From: Myxococcales bacterium
Lineage (GTDB): Bacteria; Myxococcota; Bradymonadia; UBA7976; UBA1532
Assembly: GCA_020633515.1 (NCBI GenBank)
Contig: JACKDM010000023.1
Location: forward strand, 10,011-74,010
Reading direction: 5' to 3'
Length of the DNA: 64,000 bases
Part shown: piece by piece, positions 56,194-64,000 of the stretch
Position numbering within the stretch: position 1 is the stretch's first letter
How the letters are laid out: every line of letters begins with the position of its first letter
Notes under the pieces: generated by a model
The model's database searches: none
Seen by the model: only the letters and a program-made list of their open reading frames with translations
Told to the model about the DNA's origin: nothing
Program-made: the position numbers and the translations under genes

Positions 56194-58035
56194 TCACGCC
56201 TCCTCCTCGACCCTCCGCGCCTCGGCGGCCGCCTTCTCGGCCATCTCCTTGCCGTGCGCCACCACCGCGTCGAGCAACGCCGTGCCCCGCGGCACCCCCA
56301 GCCCCGTCGCCGGATCCCAGAACGCCCCCGCCTCGAAGCCCGGCAGCTCCACGTCCCGCGGCTGCCCCCCGTGATCGATCGTCCGGATCGTCACATCGGT
56401 CCGCCCCGCGATGATGTCCCGAAACGGCCGCGGCGCCCCCGAGTCGACGTAGCGATGCTTCTGCGCGATCTCGTACAGCAGCGGGTTGACGAACCCCACC
56501 CGCCGCAGCCCCGCCGCCCGCCGCGCCTGATTGATCCGCGCCAGCAGCGCCCCCCAGATCGGCGCCCCCACGCTCGTCCCGCCCGCGAAGTCCACCCACC
56601 GCCCGCTCACCAGCGCCCGATAACCCCGCGCCGACGGCGCCTCCGACGGCCGCCGCTGCACCGAGTCACCCACCGCCATGATCGACACATCGGGCACCCC
56701 CCGCCCGTACGCCAGCACCGCCGGCGCGTGCGGCCCCCGCGAATACGGCTTGTGGACCCGCTTCTCGTGGTTGATCACCTGAAAGCCCTGCCAGTCCGGG
56801 ATCGGCACCTCCGCGCTGAACCCGCCCCCGCCCGCCATCCGCGACAACGGGCTCCGCCCCCCCCACCCCGGCGGCAACGGCCCGCTCCACGCCAGCTCCG
56901 TCAGCGGATCCACCTCCGTGATCATCGTCCCGCCCACGCCCAGCACCCGCTCCTCACACGCCGGAAACACCGCCCGCGGCCACGGCGCGTCGCTCACCGG
57001 ATAACCATTCGACTGCGTCCGCGGCACCCCATCGTACGCCCCCCAATCCCCCGCCGCCGCCACCACGCTGATCCCCAGCACCGCGCACTGATCGAGCAAC
57101 CCCGTGATCACCCGCGACCCATAGGCCGCGTAGTAGTCCCGCTCCGGGATCAACCAGCTCGTCACCGCGATCGTCGGCCGCCACGACGAATCGGCCACCG
57201 AAGCCATCAAAAACGCCGCCCACTTGTCCGCGATGATCTGCCGATCCATCACATAGGTCACGATGCGCGCGCCCGGAGCCATCGCCCCGGCCCACTGCAC
57301 GCCCATCGCCGCCTCCATCGCCTCCGCCTTGTCCGGCGCCTGCGACGGCGCCGGCCCGATATGCACCACCTGCGGCGGCTCCCGCACGATGCCATGCGCC
57401 CGCCAGAACGCATCGCACTCCACCGGATCGGGCGCCGCGTCCAGCAACAGCAGCGCGATCGTCTCCCCGCTCCCATCCCACTCCGCCGGGAAGTCATAGA
57501 TCCGCGCGATATCCGCCGGACCCATGCCACCAAACCCCGAAGGCATCGCCGGCGGCCCCGCCTGATCGTGCAGCACCCCGTGGTTCTCGGTCGCCGCCAC
57601 CGCCAGGAAGCAGTTCCCATCCAGCCAATGCCGGCTCTTCTCCGCGTCCCGCAGCACCTGCACGCCCTGAACGTAGCCCGCCAGCCGCGCCGGGATCTGC
57701 CAATCGATCCGCCGCGGCCGATCGGCGTGCGGGTTCTCCAGCCACCGCCGCGCCCGCTCCCCGAACGCCTCGGCGAACGCCTGGCGCGAGCACCGCAGGA
57801 ACGCCGCGAGCGGATAGGGCGGCTGCACCGGCGTCGGCTCGATCCCCCGGTTCCCCAGCCACTCCAGCACCTCCGCCCGCCCGTGCTCCGACGGCGAGAT
57901 CGCGTCGAAGAGCACCTCGCGCGTCTCATAGGGATCGACACAATCGAGCGCCGTCAGCGCGTCCGCCTGCGCGCTCAGCTCCGCCGCGTGATCCGGCGTC
58001 CACAGCAAGGTCATGAAGACATCAGCGCTGCTCAT
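56194..58035 (-). CDS. Sedolisin (S53)-like peptidase domain protein lacking the catalytic Asp
   Basis: A 613-residue protein with no signal peptide. Residues 1-~140 are a helical region of unknown family. The S53 domain has the Ser motif AGGTSVGAPIWGALL with Ser488, oxyanion Asp330 in AAAGDWGA, and the calcium-site segments FRDIIAG and FWDPATGLG. In the Glu-x-x-x-Asp motif the Glu is present (Glu241) but the Asp is replaced by Gly245 (EAAMGVQWAGAMAPGA). It may be an inactive or altered protease. The ATG at 58035 overlaps the halogenase stop by four bases. It faces the NHLP gene, 40 bases apart. A candidate leader-processing or peptide-binding partner. Confidence 0.85.
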   Translation of the reverse strand: MSSADVFMTLLWTPDHAAELSAQADALTALDCVDPYETREVLFDAISPSEHGRAEVLEWLGNRGIEPTPVQPPYPLAAFLRCSRQAFAEAFGERARRWLENPHADRPRRIDWQIPARLAGYVQGVQVLRDAEKSRHWLDGNCFLAVAATENHGVLHDQAGPPAMPSGFGGMGPADIARIYDFPAEWDGSGETIALLLLDAAPDPVECDAFWRAHGIVREPPQVVHIGPAPSQAPDKAEAMEAAMGVQWAGAMAPGARIVTYVMDRQIIADKWAAFLMASVADSSWRPTIAVTSWLIPERDYYAAYGSRVITGLLDQCAVLGISVVAAAGDWGAYDGVPRTQSNGYPVSDAPWPRAVFPACEERVLGVGGTMITEVDPLTELAWSGPLPPGWGGRSPLSRMAGGGGFSAEVPIPDWQGFQVINHEKRVHKPYSRGPHAPAVLAYGRGVPDVSIMAVGDSVQRRPSEAPSARGYRALVSGRWVDFAGGTSVGAPIWGALLARINQARRAAGLRRVGFVNPLLYEIAQKHRYVDSGAPRPFRDIIAGRTDVTIRTIDHGGQPRDVELPGFEAGAFWDPATGLGVPRGTALLDAVVAHGKEMAEKAAAEARRVEEEA

Positions 58036-59798
58036 GCCACCAGCTCCACGAATCCCTTCTTCGCCGCGTTGCGCAGGATCACCAGCGTGCTCCGCCGGAT
58101 GTCCGCCGCCGGCGCGAACCCCGGCGGCAACAGCCCCGGCGCCGCCTCCACCAGATCGGCCACCCGCGAAAACCGCGGGATCGCCTCGACCACCGGCCCG
58201 AGCGACGGCGCGATCTTGCACGGCGCCGCCGCGTAGCGATGGGCGAACGCGAAGTCATCGGCGACCAGATCGTGGAACGTCGACAGCCGCCCCGGACACA
58301 CCTTCGGATCCGCCTCCGCCCGCAGCGCCAGCCGAAACGGCGTCCGCACCCGGATCTCCGCGTCGAGCAGCCCGTCGAGCTCACCCACCCCGTCGTCGTG
58401 ATAGATGTTGAACAGATCCGCCTCGGCCCCGGTGAGCCCCCGGATCAACGGCGCCATGATCTCCACCGAGATCGCGCGCGGATGCGGGAAGAACCCCGCC
58501 GTCGCCATCGTGAACGCCGAGCGATCCGACAGATCGAGCCGGCCCGACTGATTGACGAGCCGCTGCGCCTGCCACCACCACGACTCCGCCGCCCGGTTGT
58601 TGCCATAGTAGAAGCGCGCGAGCTGCAGGTAGCTCCCCGCCTCGCCCCGGATGTAGTCCGCGTACGCCCGCCACAGCGCGTCCCGCTCCGCCGGCCGCTC
58701 CCGCGCCGTCATGAACGTGTAGGCCGCCCGGTGCCCGCTCTGCACCGCCAGCGTCACCCCGCTCGACAGCACCGGATCGATGAAGATCGCCGCGTCCCCC
58801 GCCGCCGCGAACCCCGGCCCGATCGGGCTCTCCGCCCACCCCGACCAGTCCCGATGCGCCGTCACCCGCTTCCCGCCCGGGATCACGTCGTCGCGCAGCG
58901 CCGCGTTCGCGATCAACGGCGCGATCTCCGGCGCCTGCCGCACCATCTCCCAGAAGAAGGTCTCGAGATCGACCTCCCGCAGCCGGTCCTTGAAGTGCGC
59001 CGTATTGGTCACCGCGCCCACGCTCATGATGTCCGGCGCCACCGGGATGTACCAGATCCAGCCCTGCGGCACGGTCACGATGAAGACCGTGCTCGCGTCC
59101 TGCCGCCCGCGGAACAGCACCTTCCAATCCGCGCCGCGCAGGTAGCCGTTCACCGCGAAGTTGGCGAGCCCCGCGTCGTACACCCGCTTGCCCCGCGTCA
59201 GCATCGCCCGCAGCCCCGACGCGTCGAGCACGAACGGCGCCTCGATCCGCCCCTCCGCGCCCGCCTCATCGCGCCACGACACCCCCGCCACCGCCCCGTC
59301 CGCGTCGTAGTGGATCGCCGTCGCCTCCACCCCCTCGCGCACCTCGGCCCCGAACTTCGCCGCCTGCTGGATCAGCAGGTGGTCGAACTCCGCGCGCCGC
59401 ACGTTGATCGAGGTCAGCGGGATGTCACGCCGCATCTCCCGCCGCATCAGCTCCGAGAAGTCCTGCCCGACGACGTTGATCACCTGCGCGCCGTCGCTCT
59501 CGTACTTCTCGATCTCCAGATAGTCCGCGTCCCACGGCTGCCGATCGGCCCCCCAGACGAAGGTCACCCCCATCTTGCGCACGAAGCGGCCGTCGTAGAG
59601 CGTGTCGAAGAGCTCGAGCTCGTGGAAGACCCCGTTGATCACCGGGATCGTGCTCTCGCCGATGTGATAGCGCGGGTGATGGGCCCGCTCGAGAAGGGTC
59701 ACCGAGACATCGGGCGCGTACTTGGCGACGATCGCGGCGAAGGTGCTGCCCGCCGGCCCGCCGCCAATGACCACGCAGTCGCGCTTCTCGATCTTCAT
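58032..59798 (-). CDS. Flavin-dependent halogenase
   Basis: A 588-residue protein with all halogenase hallmarks: FAD motif GGGPAGS at 12-18, GESTIP at 47-52, the Lys75 segment RKMGVTFVWG matching the catalytic Lys of CmlS/phenolic-type halogenases, WIWYIP (WxWxIP) at 247-252 and GDAAIFIDPVLSSGV at 334-348 (FxxPxxSxG). It would use reduced flavin, oxygen and halide to chlorinate or brominate a substrate. A reductase is not encoded nearby. aggagacgggtggg precedes the ATG. It is co-translated with the S53 protein (ATGA) and divergent from the hydroxylase. A related FAD monooxygenase without halogenation is the alternative. Confidence 0.88.
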   Translation of the reverse strand: MKIEKRDCVVIGGGPAGSTFAAIVAKYAPDVSVTLLERAHHPRYHIGESTIPVINGVFHELELFDTLYDGRFVRKMGVTFVWGADRQPWDADYLEIEKYESDGAQVINVVGQDFSELMRREMRRDIPLTSINVRRAEFDHLLIQQAAKFGAEVREGVEATAIHYDADGAVAGVSWRDEAGAEGRIEAPFVLDASGLRAMLTRGKRVYDAGLANFAVNGYLRGADWKVLFRGRQDASTVFIVTVPQGWIWYIPVAPDIMSVGAVTNTAHFKDRLREVDLETFFWEMVRQAPEIAPLIANAALRDDVIPGGKRVTAHRDWSGWAESPIGPGFAAAGDAAIFIDPVLSSGVTLAVQSGHRAAYTFMTARERPAERDALWRAYADYIRGEAGSYLQLARFYYGNNRAAESWWWQAQRLVNQSGRLDLSDRSAFTMATAGFFPHPRAISVEIMAPLIRGLTGAEADLFNIYHDDGVGELDGLLDAEIRVRTPFRLALRAEADPKVCPGRLSTFHDLVADDFAFAHRYAAAPCKIAPSLGPVVEAIPRFSRVADLVEAAPGLLPPGFAPAADIRRSTLVILRNAAKKGFVELVA

Positions 59799-59852
59799 CC
59801 CACCCGTCTCCTGTCCTCTTCTGACCGCGATAGCCTATACTCTCGCCTCACC
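59799..59852. promoter_or_regulatory. Divergent promoter region between halogenase and hydroxylase genes
   Basis: This 54-base gap holds TATACT at 59836-59841 on the plus strand, only 11 bases before the GTG of the hydroxylase, so that message is probably leaderless. On the minus strand tatagg/tatcgc in the same spot could be the -10 of the halogenase operon, whose Shine-Dalgarno lies at about 59805-59815. Overlapping divergent -10 boxes suggest joint regulation of the two sides. Confidence 0.5.
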
Positions 59853-60635
59853 GTGTACCAGCGCCCCCACCCGCGAAGTGAGCACCCCGTCCGCAAGCCG
59901 CGCCGCTTCGCGCGGCTCCCCGGCGGCTTCGACCCCGCGCCGCTCGTCGCCGAGCTCCGCGCCGTCGCCCCCTGGTTCGCGCCGGCCGCCGAGCTTCACG
60001 CTGCGACCCGATCGGACGAGCCGGCCAGCGAGCCACCGCCGCCCTGGATCGCGAGCCAGTGGAAGTGGCACCTCGGCACGTACTTCCTCGTCCTCCGCGG
60101 CGGCCCCCCGACCACCATCCCCGGCGGCATGCTGACCAGCGGCGCCGGCGTCGACGCGCCCCTGCTCGACCAGCTCCCCGCGCACCGCGCGCTCCTCGAC
60201 GCCGCCACCGGCCCCCTCCCCGCGCCCGCCGCGCTCGCCTGGATCGGCCTCAGCCCGCCCGGCGCCCGGATCCACCTCCACGTCGACAACACCCGCCACT
60301 GGGACGAGCACCACCGCGTGCACCTCCCGCTCGTCACCACCCCCGCCGCGCGCCTCTGCGTCGACCGCCGCTTCTTGCACTTCCCCGCCGGCACCTGCTG
60401 GGCGATCGACAACAGCGCCCCCCACGGCGCGCACAACGCCGGCCCCGCGCGGCTGCACCTGATGGTCGACCTGCCGCCGACCCCCGCCGTCGAAGCCTGG
60501 ATGGCCGCCGGCGAAGTGATCGACGGCGACGAAGACCCCGCCACCCTCGCCGCGCTCGCCGCCGACCCGCTCGCCCACCTCGGCCCCCGCGAACGCGCCG
60601 ACCCGGCCCTGCTCGGGCGCCTCCTCCGCCAGTGA
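59853..60635 (+). CDS. Aspartyl/asparaginyl beta-hydroxylase-like 2-oxoglutarate oxygenase
   Basis: A 260-residue cytoplasmic protein. Residues 130-207 match the AspH double-stranded beta-helix: PGARIHLHVDN with His143 (or 141), RVHLPLV with Arg155/His157, WAIDNSAPHGAHN with His191 as second iron ligand, and ARLHLMVDL with Arg200 for 2-oxoglutarate. Such enzymes hydroxylate Asp/Asn side chains using Fe(II), oxygen and 2-oxoglutarate, including in RiPP maturation. The GTG start at 59853 follows a -10 box by 11 bases with no Shine-Dalgarno. Placement beside halogenase, S53 and NHLP genes makes a peptide substrate plausible; the NHLP tail has Asp and Asn. Confidence 0.8.
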   Translation: MYQRPHPRSEHPVRKPRRFARLPGGFDPAPLVAELRAVAPWFAPAAELHAATRSDEPASEPPPPWIASQWKWHLGTYFLVLRGGPPTTIPGGMLTSGAGVDAPLLDQLPAHRALLDAATGPLPAPAALAWIGLSPPGARIHLHVDNTRHWDEHHRVHLPLVTTPAARLCVDRRFLHFPAGTCWAIDNSAPHGAHNAGPARLHLMVDLPPTPAVEAWMAAGEVIDGDEDPATLAALAADPLAHLGPRERADPALLGRLLRQ

Positions 60636-60665
60636 CCCCCCGCTGACGCCCCGCACGCCCGCGCA

Positions 60666-61361
60666 TCAGCCCTCGCCCGCGCCCTCCGGCCGCCGCCACT
60701 GCCCGATCGGCGGCAGCGGCGCGCGGTCGCGCAGGTCGACGTCCTCACCCACCTGCGCCGGCCACACCCGATCGAGCCGCCAGCGGTGCCCATCGTGCCG
60801 CATCGCCCAGAAGTGCATCACCTGCCGCGGCGCCTTGTCGCCCTCGATCACCGTCCCGTCCGGCTGCACGACGCAGTCGATCGCCTTCTGCTCCAGCCGC
60901 AGCAACAGCTCCACCCCCCGCGGCGGCGGCCCCTCGTCGACCGCGTACATGCCCAGCGGATGCACCTTCAGCACCCGATCCAGCCTCGCTGCGTGCTCGT
61001 GCCCCTGCCGCCGCTGCGCCTCGAACGCCGCCGCCTGCTCGGCCAGGAACCGCGCCGTCACGAAGCCCTCGATGCTCGACAGATCCCGCCGCCGCCAGCC
61101 ATCCCAGATATGCGGCGCGCACGCCTCGACCCACCGCTTGAGCCGATCGATGTCGAACTCGGGGAAGAACGGCCCGATCTCGTCCATCAGCCGCTTGAGC
61201 GTGCGCCGCTCCGCGAGCTGCTCGCGGAACACCACCCGCCCCACCAGCGCCATCACGATCACCGCGCCGGTCCAGAAGATCAGCCGCGTGCTGAACTCCA
61301 GCTCCGCCGGCGCCTCCGCCGCCTGCGCGAGCGCCCCGGCCGGCAACTGCATGAGAAGCAT
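60666..61361 (-). CDS. Membrane-associated Tim44-like domain protein
   Basis: A 231-residue protein. A signal-like N-terminus (MLLMQLPAGALAQAAEA) is followed by one membrane helix (LIFWTGAVIVMALVGRVVF). The C-terminal domain (FFPEFDIDRLKRWVEACAPH, RRRDLSSIEGFVTARFLAEQ, VELLLRLEQKAIDCV, VMHFWAMRHDGHRWRLDRVW) is of the Tim44-like/NTF2-like type. The role is unknown, perhaps membrane protein handling. The ATG at 61361 shares its A with the helicase stop (TGATG). An in-frame ATG at 61382 would add seven residues. It sits on the minus strand behind the helicase. Confidence 0.75.
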   Translation of the reverse strand: MLLMQLPAGALAQAAEAPAELEFSTRLIFWTGAVIVMALVGRVVFREQLAERRTLKRLMDEIGPFFPEFDIDRLKRWVEACAPHIWDGWRRRDLSSIEGFVTARFLAEQAAAFEAQRRQGHEHAARLDRVLKVHPLGMYAVDEGPPPRGVELLLRLEQKAIDCVVQPDGTVIEGDKAPRQVMHFWAMRHDGHRWRLDRVWPAQVGEDVDLRDRAPLPPIGQWRRPEGAGEG

Positions 61362-63283
61362 CACGATTCGGCGACGTGCCATGTCTCCACCAGCGCGGGA
61401 TCGGTGTGAGGCAGCTCCTCGACGAAGCGGCTGATGCCCCGCGGCACGCCGCCGTCGCCCACCGGGCTGCACAGGTGCAGGTGCCGCCGGGCGCGGGTCA
61501 CCGCCACGTAGAACAGCCGCCGCTCCTCGTCGAGCGCGCCCGGCCGCCGATCGGCGAACGCGGGGAACAGGCCCTCGGCGAGCCCGATCACCGTCACCGC
61601 CGTCCACTCGAGCCCCTTCGCCTGATGGATCGACGACAACACCAGGCAATCACCCGCCTCATCGGCGTCGAAGCCATCGACGAGCGCCAGCCCCTCCAGG
61701 AAGCCCGCCACGTCCCCGCTCTGCGCCGCGTGCCGCGCGATCGCCGCCAGATCGGCCGCCCGCTCGCCGTGATCCTCCGGATACAGCCGCGGCAGCGCCG
61801 CCCGCAGCCCGCCGTCGAGCACGGCCGCCACCATCGCCCCCGGCCGCTCCGCCTGCGCCATCGCCAGGAGCGTCGCCCGCGCCGCCCGCCACCCCGGCCC
61901 CAGCCGCCCATCCAGCCCCGACCCCGGCACGTCGTCCACGATCGCCCGCCACGGATCCCCCGTCTCGAACAGCGCCCCGATCAACCGATCGGCCCCCGCC
62001 GCCCCGATCCCCGGCTGCAACCGCAGCGCCCGCCGCCACGCCGGCACATCGAACGGGTTCACCCACGCCCGCAGCCACGCCAGCAGGTCGCGCACATGCG
62101 CCCGCTCCAGCATCCGCGGCCCGCTCCGCAGCACGAACGGCAGCCCCTGCCGCCCCAGCTCGAGCTGCAGCGCCCGCGCGTGGGCGTGCGCCCGATACAG
62201 CACCGCCTGCTCCCCGAGCGGCACCCCCGCCCCCACCAGCTCGCGCGCCCGCGCCGCCACGAAGCGCGCCTCCTGCCCCTCGTCCGCCAGCCGCACGAAC
62301 ACCGGCCGCGGCCCCGCCGCCACCCCCGGCGCCGCCGTCGACACCTTCTCCAGCCGCTGCCCGATCCCCGAGAGCGCCGCGTTCGCGACCGCCACCACCG
62401 CCGGCGTCGACCGATAGTTCGTCAGCAGCGACACCCGCCGCGACCCCATCCACCGATGCTCGAACGCCAGGATGTGCCCCACGCTCGCGCCCCGGAAGCC
62501 ATAGATCGCCTGCGCGTCGTCGCCCACCGCCGTCACGTTGCCGTGCCCGCTCCCGATCATCGACACCAGCGCCGCCTGCAACGGGTTGGTGTCCTGGTAC
62601 TCATCGACGAGCACCTGCCGGAACCGCTCGGCCAGCGCCGCCCGCACCCCGTCGTCCTCGCTCAACAAGAGGTGCCCGTGCGCGAGCAGATCGTCGTAAT
62701 CGAGCGCGTTCAGCTCGAGCTTGCGCGCGCAATAGCGCCCGAGCACCCCCTCGATCGCGCCCGTCACCTCGCGATGCCGCGGCGCGAGCCGCTCCACCGC
62801 CGCCGCGATCGCCTGATCGGCGTTGAGCGACAGCGACAGGATCCGCAACAGCACCCGCGGCGCCGGCAGCATCCGCCCGAGCCCCGCCGGCCCCTCGCCG
62901 AGCACCTCGTCGAGCACCTCGCCCGCGCTCGCCGGATCGAGCAGGCCGAAGTCCCGCCGCAGCCCGATCCGATCCCCGAACTGCCGCAGGATCCGCGCCG
63001 CCACCGCGTGAAAGGTCCCCGCCTCGATCGCCCGCGCCGCCGCCGGATCGAGCAGCGCCGCGATCCGCGCCACCATCTCCCGCGCCGCCTTCTGGGTGAA
63101 CGTCAACAACAGGATCCGCGCCGGATCCTCCCCCTCCGCCACCAGCCGCGCCACCCGCCGGGTCAGCACCCGCGTCTTGCCGCTCCCCGCGCCCGCCACC
63201 ACCAACAGCGGCCCCGGCCCCGCCAACACCGCCGCCCGCTGCGCGTCGTCGAGATCGGCCAGCAGCGCCGACGCCCCTACCAC
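61361..63283 (-). CDS. UvrD/Rep-family superfamily 1 DNA helicase
   Basis: About 640 residues from the GTG at 63283, which overlaps the branching-enzyme-like gene stop. Motifs in order are LDDAQRAAVLAGPGPLLV (Q motif), AGAGSGKTRVL (Walker A), LVDEYQDTNPLQ (Walker B), GDDAQAIYGFRGA (motif III), LLTNYRST (IV), IHQAKGLEWTAV (V) and VAVTRARRHLHL (VI). It is an ATP-driven 3'-5' DNA unwinder for repair or replication restart. No nuclease domain is seen. At 640 residues it is slightly shorter than UvrD of enterobacteria. Whether it is UvrD, PcrA or Rep cannot be told. Confidence 0.93.
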   Translation of the reverse strand: MVGASALLADLDDAQRAAVLAGPGPLLVVAGAGSGKTRVLTRRVARLVAEGEDPARILLLTFTQKAAREMVARIAALLDPAAARAIEAGTFHAVAARILRQFGDRIGLRRDFGLLDPASAGEVLDEVLGEGPAGLGRMLPAPRVLLRILSLSLNADQAIAAAVERLAPRHREVTGAIEGVLGRYCARKLELNALDYDDLLAHGHLLLSEDDGVRAALAERFRQVLVDEYQDTNPLQAALVSMIGSGHGNVTAVGDDAQAIYGFRGASVGHILAFEHRWMGSRRVSLLTNYRSTPAVVAVANAALSGIGQRLEKVSTAAPGVAAGPRPVFVRLADEGQEARFVAARARELVGAGVPLGEQAVLYRAHAHARALQLELGRQGLPFVLRSGPRMLERAHVRDLLAWLRAWVNPFDVPAWRRALRLQPGIGAAGADRLIGALFETGDPWRAIVDDVPGSGLDGRLGPGWRAARATLLAMAQAERPGAMVAAVLDGGLRAALPRLYPEDHGERAADLAAIARHAAQSGDVAGFLEGLALVDGFDADEAGDCLVLSSIHQAKGLEWTAVTVIGLAEGLFPAFADRRPGALDEERRLFYVAVTRARRHLHLCSPVGDGGVPRGISRFVEELPHTDPALVETWHVAES

Positions 63284-64000
63284 GACGCGAAGACCTCGAG
63301 GTCCAGCTCGGCGAACGGCCCCCCCGCCTCCGCCGCGCTCCGCGGCCCCTCCGCGTCGAGCAGATCGGCCCGCAGCGCCGCGAACGCGTCGAGGTGCCCC
63401 CGCAGCGCCGTCACCGCCGCGTCCGCCGCGACCCCATCCTCGATCATCACCGGCCAGTCCCCGCACTGCGCCAGCAACAGCGCCTGCGCCGCTTGTACCG
63501 CCACCCCCCGCATCCGCGGCACCGTCCCGGTGTAGCGATCGGCCAGCGTCGTCATCTGCCGCGCCGCCCGCGGCAGCGCCCCGAGCAACCACGCCCGATC
63601 CGGCCGCGCCGCCGCCGCGAAGCCCCCATCCCCGCCCAGCCGCGCCAGCCCCGGCCACGCCGACTGATTCACCGGATGCCGTTCGAGCACCGCCGACGGC
63701 GTCGCGAGCACATCACCCCCCAGCCGCGCCGCCGCCTCCACGAACGCCGGCCCCTCCGCCCACCACCGCCCGAACAGCGCCGCGTCGAAGAACGCCACCC
63801 GATGCGGCGCCCGATCGATCCCCGCCCCCGCGAGCGCCGCCCGCTGCGCCGCGAGCCACTCCCCCGCCAGCGCCCCCGCCGCCGCCTCCGCCGCGTCGAG
63901 ATCCCGCGGCGCCCCGAACGGCCGCGCCGCCATCGCCCGCTCCCCCCGCCCCGCGAAGCCCAGCGCCTCCGGATGCAGCGCCAGATGCAGCGACGCTGGC
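63277..64000 (-). CDS. GH57-family glucan branching enzyme-like protein, C-terminal part
   Basis: The frame is open to the right edge, so the N-terminus is outside the window. About 240 residues are seen, ending at TAG 63277. RVAFFDAALFGRWWAEGPAF corresponds to the conserved YDAELFGHWW-like region with the catalytic-domain Asp. LPRAARQMTTLADRYTG and AQALLLAQCGDWPVMIEDGV match the helical C-terminal part of GH57 1,4-alpha-glucan branching enzymes (DUF1957). It acts on glycogen-like polymers in that family. An internal ATG at 63933 is not the true start. The stop overlaps the helicase start. Confidence 0.75.
   Translation of the reverse strand, partial: PASLHLALHPEALGFAGRGERAMAARPFGAPRDLDAAEAAAGALAGEWLAAQRAALAGAGIDRAPHRVAFFDAALFGRWWAEGPAFVEAAARLGGDVLATPSAVLERHPVNQSAWPGLARLGGDGGFAAAARPDRAWLLGALPRAARQMTTLADRYTGTVPRMRGVAVQAAQALLLAQCGDWPVMIEDGVAADAAVTALRGHLDAFAALRADLLDAEGPRSAAEAGGPFAELDLEVFASW

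Overview
The window is very GC-rich, gene-dense bacterial chromosome. The gene content points to a myxobacterium-like member of the Myxococcota: a giant Ser/Thr kinase with cyclase-like, AAA and TPR regions, a response regulator with a DUF4388/PATAN-type tail, roadblock-like proteins, a class III cyclase receptor, a membrane EMO-type FeS oxidoreductase, and tlyA-ispA-xseB-xseA in one run. This assignment is inference from gene families. No rRNA, tRNA, CRISPR array, insertion sequence or phage gene was recognised. Most same-strand neighbours overlap by ATGA or TGATG, so transcription units are tightly packed.

Layout. 1-5317: a clipped glycosyltransferase-like membrane protein, then (minus) tlyA, ispA, xseB, xseA, a small exported protein, an anti-sigma factor and an ECF sigma factor. 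5555-14222 (plus): an aerotolerance-type operon with a DUF4175-like coiled-coil protein, an MA-type metalloprotease, MoxR, DUF58 and a BatA-like protein. 14322-19261: a lipoprotein, a GST, an M28 peptidase and an FeS/haem membrane oxidoreductase. 19262-20720: truD flanked on both sides by ATGCCATC/GATGGCAT repeats, including a 19-bp minisatellite. 20844-24002: DHFR, a wrecked thyA, enoyl-CoA hydratase and, divergently, 3-hydroxyacyl-CoA dehydrogenase. 24041-29464 (plus): two ArsA-type ATPases, a TPR lipoprotein, ruvX, mltG and DUF1841. 29538-39664 (minus): a signalling stretch with a histidine kinase, PATAN response regulator, Pro-rich/TPR protein, tandem-roadblock protein, LysM/FecR protein, a heavily frameshifted exported protein and an adenylate cyclase receptor. 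39854-49583: a coiled-coil protein, two little-known proteins, an MMPL exporter, a CrtC/AttH-like protein, a barrel-like envelope protein, radA and a SIS-domain protein. 49682-53803: the giant kinase.

53862-60635 is the most interesting part. A three-gene operon encodes a divergent anthranilate-phosphoribosyltransferase-like protein, a probable haem-oxygenase-like di-iron oxidase and, translationally coupled to it, an 84-residue nitrile-hydratase-leader-peptide (NHLP) protein. Facing it is a flavin-dependent halogenase coupled to an S53 (sedolisin) protein that has lost its catalytic Asp. Divergent from the halogenase is an Asp/Asn beta-hydroxylase-like 2-oxoglutarate enzyme. I read this as a candidate ribosomal-peptide (RiPP) or peptide-scaffold biosynthetic locus with a combination of enzymes I do not know from a described system. 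The grouping is inferred from adjacency. The window ends with a Tim44-like protein, a UvrD/Rep helicase and a clipped GH57 glucan-branching-enzyme-like gene.

Sequence quality is uneven. Patches at about 21.4-22.0, 31.6-34.1, 37.3-38.1, 39.02 and 40.03 kb contain frameshifts, mostly single-base deletions, while the encoded residues between them stay sensible. This could be local consensus error or gene decay, and products there should be treated with care.
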